Positions 1 to 7,392 of a DNA stretch of 37,685 nt are shown in pieces (the stretch's first letter is position 1; each line of letters starts with the position of its first letter). Location: NCBI GenBank assembly GCA_028819235.1, contig JAPPMC010000117.1, positions 1 through 37,685 on the forward strand, read 5' to 3'. Position numbers and translations under genes: made by a program. The notes below the pieces were generated by a model, which had not been told where the DNA came from, searched no databases, and saw only the letters and a list, made by a program, of their open reading frames with translations. Source of the DNA: Bryobacterales bacterium (GTDB taxonomy: Bacteria; Acidobacteriota; Terriglobia; Bryobacterales; UBA6623).

Positions 1-67
1 CACGCTTGGCTCTGTGGGGGAGGAGGCTCGGTAACGACCTCCTCTACCCGGCTGCTGGAGGACATAT

Positions 68-102
68 GTCCCGTTATGTCCTGAGCCGCAATATGTGCTG
101 AG
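68..102 (+). repeat. RIT left terminal inverted repeat
   Basis: This 35-bp end repeat pairs with 3656-3690 with two mismatches. It contains two direct copies, 17 bp apart, of an 11-bp motif TATGTGCTGAG: at 75-85 (one mismatch, TATGTCCTGAG) and at 92-102 (exact). These are probable recombinase-binding sites. That role is inferred from position and symmetry. Confidence 0.88.
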
Positions 103-422
103 TGGCTTTTTCGGGCAGCTACGATCTCCGATGAAAACTGACCCTTTGTGGTCTCAGTGTTCTTGCTGACAGCAAATTTGGCGCCTATCGAGTAGGTTCT
201 GCACGCTCACATCGTGATTCAAAGAGCATGAAGCTCCTGCTAGTGCTCTTTCCTCTGGGGATTCCACGCCCGCACCTTGTTGGAGGCAACCGACCGCTTT
301 TCAAGTGATCGATGTTCGACACCCTCTTCAGGTGGAGTGACACGCCGAATCCTCAGCACATAATATTTGGCACCGTGATTGGATCTGACTGACCCCAAGA
401 GGGGCAGAAAGGAGATTCAATC
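103..422. other. RIT left subterminal region and ritA leader
   Basis: This stretch between the left terminal repeat and ritA holds no convincing gene. It contains the inverted 11-bp motif at 352-362 and a good Shine-Dalgarno sequence, AAAGGAGA at 408-415, about 7 bp before the ritA ATG. I could not place a confident promoter. Confidence 0.6.
352..362 (-). repeat. Subterminal inverted copy of the RIT motif (left)
   Basis: An exact copy of TATGTGCTGAG on the minus strand lies 61 bp before the ritA start, in opposite orientation to the two copies in the terminal repeat. It mirrors the copy at 3603-3613 near the other end. Lying so close upstream of ritA, it could also act as an operator through which a recombinase controls its own operon; that is inference. 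Confidence 0.75.
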
Positions 423-1655
423 ATGTTCAAACAACTCTTCAAGACCGAAGAGACCGTGCAGCGCCACGAGAACGGACCGGTCGCGGAGTCGCGAGCCGCC
501 TACATTGAGCAATGCTCCAATCAGGGCTACTCCCAGGACTTGCTTCGGCGTCTTGCGGCGATACACCTACGCGTGGCTCGCGATCTGGCGCTCGACCCGC
601 CACGTCACGTGCCGCTGCCCGAGGTGCTCGGCGCGCTCGACCGCTGTCCGGGCAAGCCGGCCCCCAAGAACGGAGGCAAGGGCAGCCCGCGCTGGCAGTC
701 GCATCGCAAGCACACGATCCTGTGGCTGGGGCAGGCTGGCCTGCTGGAGTCCACCGCACCGGCCCTTCGGCCCTGCGCCGCGTGGATCGACGACTTCGAG
801 TGCTGGCTGCGCCGCGACCGGGGCTGCGCAGAGGGGACCGTCGGGGTCTATTCTCGCTGGGTTGGCGAATTCCTGAGTCGGATTCCTGAAGCAGACACCA
901 TCACGGTCGCCGACTTGGACCTCGCGCTGCGAGACAAGTCTGCCCAAGGTGTCTCGAAGCAAACGCTGCGAATCTACGGCACTGCACTGCGAACCTTCCT
1001 CCGGCACGCGGAGAAACGGGGCTGGTGCCAGCCCGGCCTGTCGGAGGCTGTGATGCTCCCCCGCATTCCCCGGCAGGCGAGCCTGCCGCCGATACCGTCC
1101 ACGGAAGAGATCGAACGCCTGCTGGAGAGCGCAGCCAGCGACCGGCCCACAGACTTGCGGGACCGGGCCATCCTGCTCCTGCTCCGTGGGTACGGATTGC
1201 GCGTGGGCGAAGTGAGCGCATTGCGCTTGGATGACATCGACTGGGACCGGGCGAGGCTGCAGATCCGGCGCCCGAAGACGGGCCGCCACGATTCGTTCCC
1301 GCTCTCCAGCACAGTCGGGCAGGCCCTCGCCCGCTACATCCGCGAGGCGCGACCGCGGCGTCCCAGCCGCAAGGTGTTCCTGACTCTCAAAGCGCCCTTT
1401 TCCCCACTCGGGCCGAGCGCGATTTCCGGTCTCGTCCACCGCCGCATGCAACGCATCGGCGTAACCGGCAAGCGTCGCGGGGCACACGCGCTGCGACACG
1501 CCTTCGCGCGCGACTTGCTGGCCAAGGGCTTCGCCATGCACGAGATCGGCGAGTGCCTTGGCCACCGCAGCCCCGAATCGACCGCCTATTACGCCAAGGT
1601 GGACCTCGATGCACTGCGCACTGTGGCCGACATCGACTTGGAGGGCCTCGCATGA
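423..1655 (+). CDS. ritA: Tyrosine recombinase, RitA-type
   Basis: First recombinase of the trio, 410 aa. It should cut and rejoin DNA at the element ends through a 3'-phosphotyrosyl link. An extended N-terminal region (about 1-115) precedes a SAM-like core-binding domain (about 118-200) and the catalytic domain (about 225-400). The catalytic set is complete: R260 in GLRVGE, K285 in PKTGR, H355 and R358 in HALRH, H381 in LGHRS, and the nucleophile at Y389 or Y390. The ATG at 423 is chosen because AAAGGAGA stands about 7 bp upstream; the stop overlaps the next start as ATGA, so translation is probably coupled. The long N-terminus and first position match RitA proteins. Family assignment is firm; the Rit name rests on the three-gene arrangement. 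Confidence 0.92.
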   Translation: MFKQLFKTEETVQRHENGPVAESRAAYIEQCSNQGYSQDLLRRLAAIHLRVARDLALDPPRHVPLPEVLGALDRCPGKPAPKNGGKGSPRWQSHRKHTILWLGQAGLLESTAPALRPCAAWIDDFECWLRRDRGCAEGTVGVYSRWVGEFLSRIPEADTITVADLDLALRDKSAQGVSKQTLRIYGTALRTFLRHAEKRGWCQPGLSEAVMLPRIPRQASLPPIPSTEEIERLLESAASDRPTDLRDRAILLLLRGYGLRVGEVSALRLDDIDWDRARLQIRRPKTGRHDSFPLSSTVGQALARYIREARPRRPSRKVFLTLKAPFSPLGPSAISGLVHRRMQRIGVTGKRRGAHALRHAFARDLLAKGFAMHEIGECLGHRSPESTAYYAKVDLDALRTVADIDLEGLA

Positions 1656-2599
1656 CCCTTCAAGAGGCCATCGATCAGTATGTCGAGTGCAAGCTGGCCT
1701 TGGGTGCGTGCTTCGATTGCCCTGCCAGGTTCCTGCGCAGATGCGGCCGCGCCGCTGGCCCCGAAATCCGCTGTGACGAGGTCACCCCCGGTAAGGCTGG
1801 GGAGTTCCTGTCCGCGGGCGATTGCGGCCCGAACACGCGCGCGTGGCGATACTCGGTCCTCGGCGGATTCTACCGCTTCGCGATCGGCCGCGGCTGGGCA
1901 CAGCGATCGCCGCTCCCGCCGCGGGCCCCCGCTCGTGTGCCTCCGGCACCCCCGTACATCTATACCCGGCAAGAGGTGCAGTGCCTGCTGGACGGGACCA
2001 AGACGTACACCTCGAGAGTGTGCCAGCTCGAGCCGCACACGTTGCGGACCCTGATCCTGCTGCTGTACGCAACTGGACTTCGTCCCGGCGAAGCGCTGCG
2101 CCTGAAGCGGTCCGACCTCGACCTGGCGCAAGGCCTGCTCCGGGTCCGGGACGCCAAGGGCGGCAAGCAGCGCTTGGTGGCACTGTGCCCGGCGCTCGTC
2201 CAGGCACTGCGGACATACGACCGTCACGAGCGCCCGCACGCGGTTGACGACTGGGAACAGGAAGCCTTCCTGCTCAATCGCGACGGCACACCCCTCAATC
2301 GCGAGACCGTTCGGTACAACTTCCGAAAGCTCTGCCAGTCGGTGGGAATCCGCCGTGGCGACCGAGCGCGCGGTCAGCCGCGCCTGCATGATCTGCGGCA
2401 CACCTTCGCCACGGATCGCGTGACAGCTTGGTACCGCGAGGGCCGCGATCTGCGCCGTCTGCTACCGACGCTGTCCACCCACCTGGGGCATGTCAGCCTC
2501 AGCGGCACACAGGTCTATCTCAGCATGACTCCGGAACTGCTGCTGCAGGCCTCGCTGCGCTTTGAACGCTACGCCCAAGGCGGAGGGGGTCTGCCGTGA
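1652..2599 (+). CDS. ritB: Tyrosine recombinase, RitB-type
   Basis: Second recombinase of the trio, 315 aa. The N-terminal half (about 1-90) is cysteine-rich for this family, with C20, C23, C31 and C41, and looks like a short core-binding domain. The catalytic domain covers about 104-300: R144 in TGLRPGE, K169 or K172 in the beta-hairpin, H246 and R249 in HDLRHTF, H280 in LGHVS, and nucleophile Y289. The ATG at 1652 overlaps the ritA stop; an in-frame upstream start exists at 1553 but would lie deep inside ritA. It acts presumably with RitA and RitC in one complex. Whether all three are required is not known from the sequence. Confidence 0.9.
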   Translation: MTLQEAIDQYVECKLALGACFDCPARFLRRCGRAAGPEIRCDEVTPGKAGEFLSAGDCGPNTRAWRYSVLGGFYRFAIGRGWAQRSPLPPRAPARVPPAPPYIYTRQEVQCLLDGTKTYTSRVCQLEPHTLRTLILLLYATGLRPGEALRLKRSDLDLAQGLLRVRDAKGGKQRLVALCPALVQALRTYDRHERPHAVDDWEQEAFLLNRDGTPLNRETVRYNFRKLCQSVGIRRGDRARGQPRLHDLRHTFATDRVTAWYREGRDLRRLLPTLSTHLGHVSLSGTQVYLSMTPELLLQASLRFERYAQGGGGLP

Positions 2600-3591
2600 C
2601 CGCTGCCAACACCCTCCCAACCTACCTTCGGCGCTTCTTCGGCGAGCACTTGCCGGGCGAGCGGAATCTGGCGCGCAACACGCGCATCGCCTATCGTGAC
2701 GCCCTAGCCTTGCTGCTGCGCTTCGCGGCCCAAGAGACCGGCAAGCCCGTCGACCGCTTGGACTTCAACGACCTGGGCGCAGAGCGGCTGCTGCGCTTTC
2801 TTGACCATCTCGAGACCGAACGGGGCTGCTCGGTGCGCACGCGCAACCAGCGATTGGGTGCCTTGCGGGCCTTCGCCCGCTACAGTGCGACTCGCCGGCC
2901 GGACCTTGTCGAATGGTGTAGCCAAGTGCGTGCGATTCCCCTCAAGAAGGCCGCGCCCAAGGCTGTAGCTTACTTGGAGAAGCCGGACCTGGACGCTCTG
3001 CTGGAAGTGCCCGACCTAAGCCAGCCGCAGGGACGGCGTGACCATGCCCTGCTGGCGTTCCTGTACAACTCCGGGGCACGCGCTTCGGAGGCCGCAGGTC
3101 TGACGGTCGGGGATCTGAACATGGACGGGGCTGGCCGGGGACGAGCCTTGGCGAAGGTACGCGGCAAGGGTGGCAAGACACGCTACTGCCCGCTGTGGCC
3201 GCCTGTAACTGAAGAGCTTGCGGCTCTGGCCGAGGGCCGCTCGGCCCGGGAGCACGTCTTCCTGAACTGCCGCGGGAAGGCGCTGACCCGCTCCGGAATC
3301 CACCAAGCGGTCAAGCGCTGTGCCGGACAGGTGCCGACGCTGGCCGGAAGAGCGATCGGCCCGCATGTCCTTCGCCACACGTTCGCCACACATATGCTGC
3401 GCTCGGGAGTGGACATCAACACCGTGCGGGCCTGTCTGGGCCACGCCAGCTTGGAGACGACGCTCGTCTACGCCGAGACCGACGTGGAAACCAAGGCCAA
3501 GGCAGTCGCCAGCTGCGACGCACAGGCACCCGGGCCGGTTCATCCATGGAAGCGCGACAAGGGACTGATGGATTACCTGAACTCTCTCTGA
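2596..3591 (+). CDS. ritC: Tyrosine recombinase, RitC-type (XerC/D-like)
   Basis: Third recombinase, 331 aa, the closest of the three to ordinary XerC/XerD. The core-binding domain is at about 5-105 and the catalytic domain at about 128-300. R162 lies in SGARASE, K191 or K194 in RGKGGK, H257 and R260 in HVLRHTF, H283 in LGHASLE, and nucleophile Y292 in LVYAET. The tail of about 35 residues beyond the tyrosine is longer than in XerC/D. The GTG at 2596 is inferred from the GTGA overlap with the ritB stop. It ends 64 bp before the right terminal repeat. Confidence 0.92.
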   Translation: MTAANTLPTYLRRFFGEHLPGERNLARNTRIAYRDALALLLRFAAQETGKPVDRLDFNDLGAERLLRFLDHLETERGCSVRTRNQRLGALRAFARYSATRRPDLVEWCSQVRAIPLKKAAPKAVAYLEKPDLDALLEVPDLSQPQGRRDHALLAFLYNSGARASEAAGLTVGDLNMDGAGRGRALAKVRGKGGKTRYCPLWPPVTEELAALAEGRSAREHVFLNCRGKALTRSGIHQAVKRCAGQVPTLAGRAIGPHVLRHTFATHMLRSGVDINTVRACLGHASLETTLVYAETDVETKAKAVASCDAQAPGPVHPWKRDKGLMDYLNSL

Positions 3592-3602
3592 ACGCAAAAG
3601 GA

Positions 3603-3613
3603 TATGTGCTGAG
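3603..3613 (+). repeat. Subterminal inverted copy of the RIT motif (right)
   Basis: An exact TATGTGCTGAG on the plus strand, opposite in orientation to the two copies in the right terminal repeat. It is the mirror partner of 352-362. The spacing to the terminal pair is about 42 bp here but about 249 bp on the left, so only order and orientation are conserved. Confidence 0.75.
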
Positions 3614-3655
3614 TAACTGGCCCAAATCCCGGCCTGGACCCTGATTTTCGGGCCC

Positions 3656-3690
3656 CTCAGCACATATTACGGCTCAGCACATAACGGGAC
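3656..3690 (-). repeat. RIT right terminal inverted repeat
   Basis: Reverse complement of 68-102 with two mismatches. It holds two exact copies of the 11-bp motif, at 3656-3666 and 3673-3683, with the same 17-bp period as on the left. Confidence 0.88.
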
Positions 3691-3962
3691 TGGTTCAAGA
3701 CGAGAAACAGTCGCTGGCGACGCTGGAGGCTGGTCCAGCCGATCCAGCGGTCACGGGCACCGCAGTGCAGTGCAGCGGCGTGCCAGCCGAGCAGGGCCAG
3801 CCAGCGCTCGCCGTGCACAGCGACCTGTCGCAGGCGATTGCCGCAGTAGTTGCGGAAGCCGAGATAGTGGTGGGTGCGCATCAAGGCGTCGAAGCGCGGC
3901 TCCTCGTCGGGTCGCACGGACCGCACCTGAACCTCGCGCAGTGGGATCGGGCTGTGCTCCAC
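3657..3962 (-). pseudogene. DUF4338 (DruA-like) protein, truncated by the RIT element
   Basis: The N-terminal part of a DUF4338-family protein, read leftward from an ATG at 3962. Family hallmarks are visible: HHYLGF, a GWH..AL.CGARDRWIGW block and the R.RLFLVLNQ segment. DUF4338 is known from transposon-associated proteins and from DruA of Druantia anti-phage systems. The gene meets the right end of the RIT element after NQ. The frame then runs about 11 codons into the terminal repeat (SRYVLSRNMC) to a TGA. The missing C-terminal part is not recognisable in the 67 bp left of the element, so it is either deleted or too diverged. Likely non-functional. Confidence 0.75.
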
Positions 3963-4384
3963 TCCCTCTCTAATAGCAAAACCGAGGCCCTCTTGTCCAC
4001 CCCTCTCTCAACCGTCGCTCAGACATCGCCCGATCCATTCAACATTGAAAGCCCCTGGGGCTGACCCCTGTCGCGCAATAGCAAGAGGCCTGATAATTGG
4101 TCTGGGGCACGTCGCCAACGGCACGGATCGCAGATGCTCAACACGAAGTTTGACATGATTGCGATCGATGCCCGATGCTCGTACGGGTCGGCTCGTGAAT
4201 AGGGATGAATCTCACAGTGTCCAGTCGATGGGGTAGGCTAGCTTCCAACGCACAGGACCTGAATGCCCCTCAGGCAGACCATACCGTCCCGAAACTCCTA
4301 TCTGCGATCAACTACACGACTCTGTCGGCAGCATCTGCCCAAACTGGTTGATACTGGCCGACCGAATGGGATTGAGACAGGCTA
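3963..4384. other. Intergenic region, no gene seen
   Basis: Between the divergently read DUF4338 fragment and the AlbA_2 protein. I see no coding region, RNA gene or clear repeat. It presumably contains the promoters of both flanking genes, but I could not place them. Confidence 0.5.
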
Positions 4385-5830
4385 ATGACCTCTGATCAAG
4401 TCGCTGCGCTGGTCGGGCGGGGCGAGTCCGAGACGGTCGAGTGCAAGCGCACGACAGGAACGCGCCGGGAGGCGGCAAAGAGCGTGTGTGCCATGCTCAA
4501 TCAGCGTGGCGGGCATGTCTTCTTTGGTGTCACTGGTGTCACGGCCCAAGCACAGTTGTTGGGCCAGCAAGTAAGTGAACGGACCATCGAACAGCTAAGC
4601 GCCGAGTTGCGAAGGATCGAGCCCCCCGCGTTTCCGACGATTGAGCGAGTGAACCTGAAAGAGGACCGGGAGGTCGTTGTGGTTTCAGTGAGTCGGGGAC
4701 CGGCGAGGCCATACGTCTACCGCGGCACAGCGTATCGAAGGTTAGGCAATACGACCGTGCGCGCAGCGGCTGACGAGTACAACCGGATGCTGTTCGAACG
4801 CGTGCACAGCGAACAACGCTGGGAAAACCAACCCGCTACCGGGTGGTCGGTCGACGACCTTGACGTAGCCGAGATTCGAAGAACCGCTTCGGAGGCGATT
4901 CGGCGGGGACGGCTAGAGGATCCCGGAACGAGCGATGTGGCTGAGCTGCTGCGCGGTCTGGGCCTTTACCGCAGCGGCGTCCTGTGGCGAGCGGGGGTCG
5001 TGCTGTTTGGCAAGACTGCTCGCCTAGAGTTCGAGATGCCGCAGTGCCTGCTTCGTGTCGCTCGGTTTCGGGGCAACGACCGTAGCGAGTTTCTGGACAA
5101 TCGACAGTTTCATGGCAACTCTTTCTTGCTCTTGGCCAGTGCCGAGCGGTTCCTGCGAGAAACGCTTCCAATCGCCGGCAGATTCGAAGCTCATCGCCTA
5201 GAGCGGATCGATGAACCGCTCTACCCGCCTCTTGCAGTTCGCGAGGCTCTGGCGAACGCCCTGTGCCATCGCGACTATTCGATCGGCGGTGGTTCCGTGG
5301 GCGTAGCGGTGTACGACGACCGCCTAGAGGTGACTTCATCCGGGACGCTGCACTTTGGATTGACTCCCGCGAAGCTGTTCGAGCCCCACGAGTCTCTGCC
5401 GTGGAATCCGCTGGTCGCCCGCACCTTCTATCGGCGCGGCATCATAGAAGAGTGGGGCCGTGGGACACTCGAGATGGCGGAGTTGGCGATGTCTGCGGGG
5501 CTGCCCCGCCCGGAGATTGAGGATAGGGGAGGTTGCGTCACGGTACGTTTCCGACCGGCTTCCCGAAGGCGAATGGGTCAAGGCACGGTTGCCCGATTGA
5601 CCGAGGTGCAACACCAGATCCTTGCTCTGATCAACCAATCAGCCCGAGGATTGGCGCTGCGCGAGATTTGCGCGGAGTTGGGACCTCCGACGACTAAACG
5701 GCAATTGCGAAGGGACCTCGCTGCCTTGGGTGTCCAAGGTTTGATTAGGTCTACGGGCCATGGCCGCGGGGCTCGCTGGATGATGCCTGAGGAGCCGTGG
5801 CTTAGGCCATCCCAGCCAAGGACGGGCTAA
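4385..5830 (+). CDS. AlbA_2 / HATPase-fold ATP-binding protein with winged helix
   Basis: 481 aa, complete. An AlbA_2 (Schlafen-type) nucleic-acid-binding domain (about 8-130) has the signature ESETVECKR and an RGGHVFFGV segment. A GHKL-type ATP-binding region (HATPase_c_4, about 275-395) follows, with REALANALCHRDY (N291 as the likely Mg-ATP residue) and EEWGRGT. A C-terminal winged-helix domain (about 405-466) ends the protein. This architecture is often annotated as a putative transcriptional regulator or RecG-like C-terminal protein, and such genes recur in accessory and defence islands. The partner and target are unknown. The ATG at 4385 starts directly before the AlbA_2 domain. It is a single-gene unit followed by two hairpins. 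Confidence 0.85.
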   Translation: MTSDQVAALVGRGESETVECKRTTGTRREAAKSVCAMLNQRGGHVFFGVTGVTAQAQLLGQQVSERTIEQLSAELRRIEPPAFPTIERVNLKEDREVVVVSVSRGPARPYVYRGTAYRRLGNTTVRAAADEYNRMLFERVHSEQRWENQPATGWSVDDLDVAEIRRTASEAIRRGRLEDPGTSDVAELLRGLGLYRSGVLWRAGVVLFGKTARLEFEMPQCLLRVARFRGNDRSEFLDNRQFHGNSFLLLASAERFLRETLPIAGRFEAHRLERIDEPLYPPLAVREALANALCHRDYSIGGGSVGVAVYDDRLEVTSSGTLHFGLTPAKLFEPHESLPWNPLVARTFYRRGIIEEWGRGTLEMAELAMSAGLPRPEIEDRGGCVTVRFRPASRRRMGQGTVARLTEVQHQILALINQSARGLALREICAELGPPTTKRQLRRDLAALGVQGLIRSTGHGRGARWMMPEEPWLRPSQPRTG

Positions 5831-5840
5831 TTCGGGCCAA

Positions 5841-5883
5841 TTTGGGCTTATTACTAGGCCCAAACCCGCGAAGGCATTCGCGG
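5841..5883 (+). terminator. Tandem hairpins after the AlbA_2 gene
   Basis: Two perfect hairpins begin 11 bp after the stop. The first has TTTGGGC (5841-5847) paired with GCCCAAA (5858-5864). The second has CCGCGAA (5866-5872) paired with TTCGCGG (5877-5883) around a GGCA loop. No T-run follows, so this is not a classical intrinsic terminator. It may be a U-less terminator or a 3'-end stabiliser. Confidence 0.4.
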
Positions 5884-6673
5884 AGCGGCCTGCGACTGAT
5901 TCCGAGAGGGCGCGCCCCCTGTCCCTCGCCGTCGCCTGCCGGTGTGGCCAAGGCGACTTGACGAAGCATATTCCCGATCAAGTTGGACTGGCCCTGCAGG
6001 CTATCCAGTCGGTGGGGGTGTTGTGTCGGGTTGCTTCGAAACACTCTGCTCGGCGATGGGGAGGAAGCCTCCAGACTCGCTACGACGGTGGCGGGCTCTG
6101 GACTGACGACGTATCCGAGCCGCTTGGCGGTCTTCTTGGTACGGGTCCGGGTGCGCCGCCTGTTGGGCTTCTCATAGTCGTAGTCGCGCTCGTCAGCACA
6201 GATTCCCATGTCGTTGAGCGCACTGGTTTGGCGGGGCCAGGAATGGATGGGCTTGGATGCGACCGGCGCTTGCGTAGACGGTCAGCCTAAGGCCATCTGG
6301 GCCCTCAGGCTGGCGAACCTGGCCGCGGAACCGCCGAGCCGCCGGGACGTGAGCACTATGTGCTTGAGAACCTCAACGGGTCAATGGTGCGCAGCTGGGA
6401 GCCTCCACCGCTCAGGACGTCAATGAGGCACAGCTCTTCCAAGGCGGCCAGCGCTATGCGTTCCCCGTCGGGCGGGCCGGTCGCCGCGGCCCGTACAGAG
6501 CGGGAGGGCACCTCTCTACCGGATTTGTCTGCGTGCGTTGTTTCACAGGAAAGGGACCGTTGCCGAATGAGCCAGCCGCCCGTCCTCGAGCACGCTCTTT
6601 GCCGCGCACTGTGCATTCATTATGCTTCGCTTTTGCTATCATTCTGTATGCATCGGCAAAGGGAGGTGTCCTA
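5884..6673. other. Long intergenic region, no recognised gene
   Basis: About 790 bp without a gene I can support. The minus strand keeps an open frame from about 6280 down to 5802 with a basic, repetitive segment (RRRTRTRTKKTAKR). It matches no family I know and runs into the 3' end of the AlbA_2 gene. The last 60 bp are AT-rich and form the toxin-antitoxin promoter region. Confidence 0.45.
6637..6642 (+). promoter_or_regulatory. Possible -10 box of the fitAB/vapBC operon
   Basis: TATCAT lies in a short AT-rich island that stands out from the GC-rich surroundings, about 32 bp before the antitoxin ATG. No good -35 box is seen. A small inverted repeat GCAT...ATGC at 6613-6624 could be part of an autoregulatory operator. 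Both are inference. Confidence 0.3.
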
Positions 6674-6931
6674 ATGGCCGCGATAACGGTGCGTCGGCTC
6701 GACGAATCCGTGGTGACGTTGTTGAAAGCACGTGCCGAGATCAACAACAGGTCGCTTGAAGGGGAGGTCCGGCAAATCCTCAGAGCAGCCGTTGAGAACG
6801 ATATGGATGCCAAGAGACGCGTCTTCCTAGCACGAATGAAGCAATTACAGAAGGAGATCACACTAAAAGGGCCATACACTCCTAGCGAAGTTCTGATTCG
6901 AGAAGACCGGGATGGCGACCACGGCAGGTGA
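6674..6931 (+). CDS. FitA/VapB-like ribbon-helix-helix antitoxin
   Basis: 85 aa. The N-terminus MAAITVRRLDESVV followed by LKARAEINNRSLEGEVRQIL is the FitA-like ribbon-helix-helix pattern: a DNA-binding strand, then helices for dimerisation. The C-terminal part (about 45-85) should wrap the toxin. A strong Shine-Dalgarno sequence, GGGAGGTG at 6661-6668, fixes the ATG at 6674. The stop overlaps the toxin start as GTGA, so translation is coupled. It probably neutralises the PIN toxin and represses its own operon. Intact, unlike the higBA pair further along. Confidence 0.85.
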   Translation: MAAITVRRLDESVVTLLKARAEINNRSLEGEVRQILRAAVENDMDAKRRVFLARMKQLQKEITLKGPYTPSEVLIREDRDGDHGR

Positions 6932-7392
6932 CAAGGCCAATCGTTGTCGATGCCAGTGTCGCAGTCAAGTGGCTGGTTCCCGAGTCTGATTCCGTGGTCG
7001 CGATGCAGATTCTCGACGGGTCCTACGAACTGCATGCGCCCCGGTTGTTGGTGTCGGAAATCACCAACGTCTTGTGGCGAATTACAGTCTCGAGATCCCT
7101 AGAAGGACTCGACGCCCACCGCGTGGTCGCCGAGGTGGAGGGTATGTCCCTGCAGTGGACGGACGACGAAGCGATATGCGTGGAGGCACTACGAATCGCA
7201 CTCGAACTAGGCCATCCCGCATACGATTGCATGTACTTGGCGCTTGCGATTCGAATCGGCGGACTAGTGGTCACCGCTGACAGGCGGTTCGTCTCGGTAG
7301 TGGACTCAACGAAGTACAAGCCGTTCGTGATTCCTCTGTGGGACTTCTTCGGGAATGACAACGGTGGCCTCGTTCACTTTCGGACACCGTAG
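6928..7392 (+). CDS. PIN-domain ribonuclease toxin (VapC/FitB family)
   Basis: 154 aa. A PIN-domain RNase that would cleave RNA, in characterised relatives often tRNA. All four acidic active-site positions are present: D8 (VVDASVAVKW), E44 (SEITNVLW), D100 (HPAYDCMYLALA) and D118 (TADRRF). The GTG start at 6928 overlaps the antitoxin stop. The tail of about 20 residues after the PIN fold is slightly long. The pair lies among decayed sequence, consistent with a mobile addiction module that has stayed functional. Confidence 0.88.
   Translation: MTRPIVVDASVAVKWLVPESDSVVAMQILDGSYELHAPRLLVSEITNVLWRITVSRSLEGLDAHRVVAEVEGMSLQWTDDEAICVEALRIALELGHPAYDCMYLALAIRIGGLVVTADRRFVSVVDSTKYKPFVIPLWDFFGNDNGGLVHFRTP

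Larger units (their letters stand above)
68..3690 (+). mobile_element. RIT element (recombinase-in-trio)
   Basis: Three same-strand tyrosine-recombinase genes, each overlapping the next by 4 bp (ATGA, then GTGA), lie between 35-bp inverted repeats at 68-102 and 3656-3690 that match at 33 of 35 positions. Similarity between the two ends stops abruptly at 67/68 and 3690/3691, which sets the boundaries. No cargo gene is present. Gene order, sizes and overlaps fit the published RIT elements (RitA, RitB, RitC). I see no target-site duplication: the flanking hexamers differ. The right junction cuts a DUF4338 gene, so the element is an insertion here. All three recombinases keep their catalytic residues and the ends look intact, so it may still be mobile. 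Confidence 0.9.

Noticed and set aside
1..67. The missing C-terminal part of the DUF4338 gene on the left side of the RIT element
   Set aside because: Translation in all minus-strand frames gives no family-like sequence. The plus-strand frame (RLALWGRRLGNDLLYP) did not match the family either.
3657..5830. A Druantia-type defence system made of the DruA-like and AlbA_2 genes
   Set aside because: Only an N-terminal DUF4338 fragment is present, and no DruE-like helicase or other Druantia component is seen. DUF4338 also occurs in plain transposons.
5802..6280. Basic minus-strand frame (RRRTRTRTKKTAKR) as a DNA-binding gene
   Set aside because: No start signal, no known family, and it overlaps the end of the AlbA_2 gene; its repetitive base pattern can give this composition by chance.
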